In this document: positions 28,730 through 32,025 of the stretch, piece after piece
Layout: each line of letters starts with the position of its first letter
How positions within the stretch are numbered: position 1 is the stretch's first letter
Origin: Flavobacterium sp.
GTDB lineage: Bacteria > Bacteroidota > Bacteroidia > Flavobacteriales > Flavobacteriaceae
Direction: 5' to 3'
Length of the DNA stretch: 32,025 bases
Assembly (NCBI RefSeq): GCF_004211145.1
Contig: NZ_SEBS01000038.1
Span: forward strand, 1-32,025
Notes under the pieces: model-generated
What the model saw: the letters and a program-made list of their open reading frames with translations, nothing else
What the model was told of the DNA's origin: nothing
The model's database searches: none
Made by a program: the position numbers and the translations under genes

Positions 28730-31183
28730 ATGTCCTTTTTCGTCGAAGTCATACTGCCGCTCAACCTCGCCAAGACGTTCACTTACAGTGTTTCAGCCGC
28801 CGAATACGGTTTTATTCGACCCGGAATGCGCATCGCGGTCGCTTTCGGCAAGAACAAAATCTACACGGCGTTGGCCATCGAATTGCACCAAAACGCGCCG
28901 CAATTCTACGAAGCGCGTGACATCCACCAAATCCTTGACGAAAAACCTATCGTAACCCAAATCCAGATCGAACATTGGAAATGGATAGCATCCTATTATA
29001 TGTGCGCGATCGGCGACGTGTATCGAAGCGCGATGCCGTCGGCCTTGCTGCTGGAAAGCGAAACCATAATCGCTCAAAATCTGGATTTCGCAGTCGACAC
29101 GAACGACTTGACCGACGAGGAATTTCTGATTTATCAAGCGTTACAGCAACAATCGTCGCTCAAAGTCCAGGATGTGATGGCGATCTTGGGCAAGAAGAAT
29201 ATTTTTCCCGTGATCCGGCGCATGATGGTCAAAAACGTCTTGTCGCTCGAGGAAGAAGTGTCCGAAAGCTACAAACCGAAACTCGTGCGCTACATCCGAT
29301 TGTATCCCGAGTTTGAACGCGAGGAAAAGCTCCAGGAATTGCTTGAAATCCTAAAAAGCGCCAGGAAACAGAGAGAACTTTTATTACAGTATTTCCAATT
29401 GCGCGCGTCGGTCAAAAAACCGATTTCGGTCAAGCAACTTACCGATAGCGCAGGCGTGACGTCGACGGTGCTGAAATCACTCGTCGATAAGGGAATTTTC
29501 GAGGAATACAACCTGCAGCACGACCGCGTGAATTTCGAAGACAAGCTCGAAGAACGAGAATTAAAACTCAGCGCGGCCCAACAAAAAGCGTTTGACGAAA
29601 TAAAACAGACGTTTTCCACGAACGACGTCACGCTGCTGCACGGCATAACCGCGAGCGGAAAGACTGAAATCTACATAAAACTCATCGAGGAATTTCTCGC
29701 CACGGGAAAGCAGACTTTGTATCTGTTGCCTGAAATCGCGCTCACGACGCAACTCGTGACACGGCTCACGGCCTACTTTGGGAATAGGGTAGCGGTGTTC
29801 CATTCCAAATATTCGAACAACGAACGCGTCGAGACCTGGAACCAGATTTTGGAAGGTTCGGAGAAGGCGCAGGTCGTGATCGGCGCGCGATCGGCGTTGT
29901 TTTTACCGTTTCGGGATCTCGGCTTCATCATAGTCGACGAGGAACACGAGCAAACGTTCAAGCAGGTCGATCCCGCGCCCCGTTATCATGCGCGCGACGC
30001 GGCGATCGTGCTCGCGAACAGTTTCGGGGCGAAAGTTTTGCTGGGTTCGGCGACTCCCGCTATCGAGACGACGTTCAATGCCCAAAGCGGAAAATACGGT
30101 TTGGTAGAATTGACCGAGCGCTATGGAAACGTGATGTTGCCCGAAATTGCACTCGTGGATTTAAAGGATAAATATTTCCGAAAGAAGATGTCGGGGCATT
30201 TCAGCGATACGTTGCTCGAAGCAATCGCCGAGGCGTTGTCGCTTGGTGAACAAGTCATTCTGTTTCAAAACCGACGCGGCTATTCTCCTGTCGTCGAATG
30301 CCTGACGTGTGGTCATGTTCCGCAGTGTACGAATTGCGATGTGAGCCTGACCTACCACAAAGTCAAGAACCAGTTGCGTTGCCATTATTGCGGTTCGTCG
30401 GTGGCATTCCCGACGCATTGCCACGCGTGCCACAGTGTCGATCTGACTACGAAAGGCTTCGGTACCGAACAGATACAGCACGAATTGCAGGAATTGTTTC
30501 CGAATCATAAAACCGGACGAATGGATCAGGACACGACGCGCGGTAAATTCGGTTTCGAGAAAATCATCGACAGTTTCAGGGATCGCGAGATCGACATTCT
30601 CGTCGGTACGCAGATGTTAGCGAAAGGACTGGATTTCGACAACGTGAGTCTGGTCGGGATCATGAACGCCGACAATATGCTGTATCACCCGGATTTCCGC
30701 GCGTTCGAACGCAGCTACCAAATGATCACGCAGGTTTCGGGTAGGGCAGGTCGGTCTTCAAAACGCGGAAAAGTGATCATCCAGACCTATAATCCGTTCC
30801 ATAATGTAATCCGACAGGTTACAGATAACGACTACGCGGGCATGTACGCCGAGCAGCTATATGAACGTAAAATCTATAAATATCCGCCGTATTTCAAGTT
30901 GATCCGACTCACGCTGAAGCATCGCGATTTCGAGAAATTGAAGCAGGGTTCGCAATGGTTGTATCAGGTTTTGTCGCAGAATCTGGATTTGCCCGTGCTC
31001 GGACCTGAGGAACCCCCGATTTCCCGCATCCGCAACGAATATATCCGCACGATAATGGTGAAGATTCCGCACGATAAGCCGTTGCAGGGCACGAAGAAGA
31101 CGATACGTAGGATTTTGGATAGCTTTGAGGCGGTGTCGCAGTTTCGGCCTGTAAAGGTATCGGTGAATGTGGACTTCTATTGA
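28730..31183 (+). CDS. priA: Primosomal replication restart helicase PriA
   Basis: 817 residues. Order: the N-terminal 3'-end-binding domain (about 1-105, FVEVILPLNLAKTFTYSV) and a winged-helix part. The helicase core has Walker A GITASGKTE (305-313), DEEH (403-406) and motif III LLGSATPA. The zinc-binding insertion holds eight cysteines (524, 527, 533, 536, 551, 554, 564, 567). Motifs QMLAKGLDFDNVSLVGI and QVSGRAGRSSKRGKVIIQTY (motif VI) follow. Family knowledge: it unwinds lagging-strand DNA at stalled forks and reloads the replisome. All key residues are present. It is the last gene before a long repeat-filled stretch. Confidence 0.98.
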   Translation: MSFFVEVILPLNLAKTFTYSVSAAEYGFIRPGMRIAVAFGKNKIYTALAIELHQNAPQFYEARDIHQILDEKPIVTQIQIEHWKWIASYYMCAIGDVYRSAMPSALLLESETIIAQNLDFAVDTNDLTDEEFLIYQALQQQSSLKVQDVMAILGKKNIFPVIRRMMVKNVLSLEEEVSESYKPKLVRYIRLYPEFEREEKLQELLEILKSARKQRELLLQYFQLRASVKKPISVKQLTDSAGVTSTVLKSLVDKGIFEEYNLQHDRVNFEDKLEERELKLSAAQQKAFDEIKQTFSTNDVTLLHGITASGKTEIYIKLIEEFLATGKQTLYLLPEIALTTQLVTRLTAYFGNRVAVFHSKYSNNERVETWNQILEGSEKAQVVIGARSALFLPFRDLGFIIVDEEHEQTFKQVDPAPRYHARDAAIVLANSFGAKVLLGSATPAIETTFNAQSGKYGLVELTERYGNVMLPEIALVDLKDKYFRKKMSGHFSDTLLEAIAEALSLGEQVILFQNRRGYSPVVECLTCGHVPQCTNCDVSLTYHKVKNQLRCHYCGSSVAFPTHCHACHSVDLTTKGFGTEQIQHELQELFPNHKTGRMDQDTTRGKFGFEKIIDSFRDREIDILVGTQMLAKGLDFDNVSLVGIMNADNMLYHPDFRAFERSYQMITQVSGRAGRSSKRGKVIIQTYNPFHNVIRQVTDNDYAGMYAEQLYERKIYKYPPYFKLIRLTLKHRDFEKLKQGSQWLYQVLSQNLDLPVLGPEEPPISRIRNEYIRTIMVKIPHDKPLQGTKKTIRRILDSFEAVSQFRPVKVSVNVDFY

Positions 31184-31198
31184 CGTATGATTTTTGAT

Positions 31199-31460
31199 AT
31201 GAAGGCACGAAGGTTTTTTTTGACACAAAGTCTGGAAGTTCGATTTTCTTTGACATGAAGGCACGAAGGATTTTTTTTGACACAAAGTATGGAAGTTCGA
31301 TTTTCTTTGCCACGAAGGCACGAAGGTTTTTTTTTGACACAAAGTCTGGAAGTTCGATTTTCTTTGCCACGAAGGCACGAAGGTTTTTTTTGACACAAAG
31401 TCGGAAGTTCGATTTTCTTTGCCACGAAGGCACGAAGGCACGAAGGCACGAAGGCACGAA
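31199..31460. repeat. 57-bp tandem repeats (four copies) and an 8-bp GCACGAAG run
   Basis: Units begin TGACACAAAGTCTGGAAGTT at 31221, 31278, 31335 and 31391 (spacing 57, 57, 56), with small changes. Each continues CGATTTTCTTTG and then GACATGAAGGCACGAAGG or GCCACGAAGGCACGAAGG. The array ends in five GCACGAAG units (about 31422-31460). As 57 is a multiple of three, the minus strand shows a repeating 19-residue open frame; it has no start context or family and is taken as non-coding. Confidence 0.85.
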
Positions 31461-31498
31461 GTTGCGAAGTTTAATTTTTGCCATGGTTGCACAAGGTT

Positions 31499-31690
31499 CA
31501 TACCACAGATACACGGATTTTCACGGATATTTGGATTTTCGATCTAGATAATTTGCCTAAAAATCAACGTGAATCGGGATGAATCAGTTAAGTAAGTGCG
31601 ATCCAGATAGATTCGTGTATTCGTGGCTAAAAGGAACAAAAAGCATAAAATTTCTTTTTTTGAGAAGGCTACGTTTTTTGCCACTAAGGC
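31499..31690. repeat. CACGGATTTTCACGG repeat unit, copy A with tail
   Basis: It starts ATACCACAGATACACGG and ends ATTCGTGTATTCGTGGC (31611-31627). The internal word GAATCAGTTAAGTAAGTGCG is shared with copies B and C. The following 60 bp (GGAACAAAAAGC to GGCTACGTTTTTTGCCAC) recurs after copy C. Confidence 0.75.
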
Positions 31691-31701
31691 ACGAAGTTTT
31701 T

Positions 31702-31833
31702 TGCCACGGATATACGGATTTTCACGGACTTTTTTGATTTGGACCTAGATATTCTCGCGGTTGAAATCGACTTGAATCGGATTTCGCTGTAATCAGTTAA
31801 GTAAGTGCGATCTGTGTAAATCCGTGTTTTTTT
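31702..31833. repeat. CACGGATTTTCACGG repeat unit, copy B
   Basis: It starts TGCCACGGATATACGGATTT and carries AAATCGACTTGAATCGGAT and AATCAGTTAAGTAAGTGCGA. Its right terminal repeat is degenerate (AAATCCGTG). It sits directly against copy C. Confidence 0.75.
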
Positions 31834-31966
31834 GCCACGGATACACGAATTTTCACGGATTTTTTGGTTTCGACCTAAATAATCTTGCGGTTAAAATCGA
31901 CTTGAATCGGATATCGCTATGATCAGTTACGTAAGTGCGATCCGTGTTGATTCGTGTATCCGTGGC
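31834..31966. repeat. 133-bp unit with perfect 17-bp terminal inverted repeats, copy C
   Basis: GCCACGGATACACGAAT (31834-31850) and its exact complement ATTCGTGTATCCGTGGC (31950-31966) bound the unit. The interior matches copy B closely (AAATCGACTTGAATCGGATA). It carries no gene. The size and terminal repeats are like a miniature inverted-repeat element, but no transposase is in the window. Confidence 0.8.
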
Positions 31967-31971
31967 TAAAA

Positions 31972-32025
31972 TGAAGGAACAAAGAGCGGAATTTCTTTTT
32001 CTGAAACGGCTACGTTTTTTGCTAC
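31972..32025. repeat. Tail repeat after copy C, cut by window end
   Basis: GAAGGAACAAAGAGCGGAAT, then TTCTTTTTCTGAAACGGCTA and CGTTTTTTGC, repeats the 60-bp tail that follows copy A (31630-31690). The repeat region therefore continues beyond the window. Confidence 0.65.

Noticed and set aside
31177..31514. Minus-strand frames with repeated VAKKIELPDFVSKK-like peptides
   Set aside because: Produced by the 57-bp tandem repeats in three frames at once, with no ribosome site, signal or family. Non-coding repeat is the simpler reading.
31499..32025. Insertion sequence
   Set aside because: Terminal inverted repeats exist, but the units are only about 130 bp and hold no transposase frame; recorded as a MITE-like repeat only.

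Overview
The window looks like a chromosomal piece of a Flavobacterium-type bacterium (Bacteroidota). The evidence is the gene repertoire (PriA, KdsA, RlmH, NadC, FolP, a GldL-like small membrane protein, BT_3928-type and DUF1599 proteins). It is also supported by recurrent TAnnTTTG-type promoter boxes, many Bacteroidota-style lipoprotein signals, and coding DNA of roughly half GC set against very AT-rich spacers. This assignment is inference from gene content; no rRNA or tRNA gene was seen.

Layout. 1-6.8 kb is a glycan-use cluster on the + strand: the 3' end of a GH3 beta-glucosidase, a second complete GH3 enzyme, a GH43-like secreted hydrolase with C-terminal F5/8-type and fibronectin-III domains, and an FHS-family sugar:proton symporter with a 20-bp palindromic operator candidate upstream. 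7-11.6 kb holds small envelope proteins, an outer-membrane protein, the LPS-sugar enzyme KdsA with a lipoprotein and a DUF4199 protein, and a two-gene YeeE/YedE sulfur transporter. 11.9-13.7 kb has two adjacent GH16 beta-glucanases on the - strand. Together with the GH3 enzymes they could take laminarin or a similar beta-glucan to glucose, which the symporter could import. No SusC/SusD pair is visible.

14-22.2 kb is a mostly - strand housekeeping block: ClpS, PrmA, then (beyond a + strand porin) an operon of TlpA-like thioredoxin, TpiA and a TPR lipoprotein, then a DoxX/MauE-type protein and a DUF1599 protein. FolP is divergent from it. 23.4-24.8 kb has RlmH coupled to two tiny membrane proteins, plus a GNAT acetyltransferase. 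25-31.2 kb has NadC, YihY, a DUF2147 protein, an unrecognised 365-residue protein and PriA. The last 0.84 kb is non-coding and made of repeats.

The least explained content lies between the genes. A 142-bp nested-hairpin element occurs twice at the same length (after the GH43 gene and between yihY and the DUF2147 gene), and a shorter relative follows folP. Many other spacers consist of word-like AT-rich repeats, often as facing inverted pairs. At the right edge there are 57-bp tandem repeats and 130-bp units, one with perfect 17-bp terminal inverted repeats. I see no defence system, CRISPR array, phage or transposase gene. The sizeable spacer at 19855-20127 shows nothing I can name.
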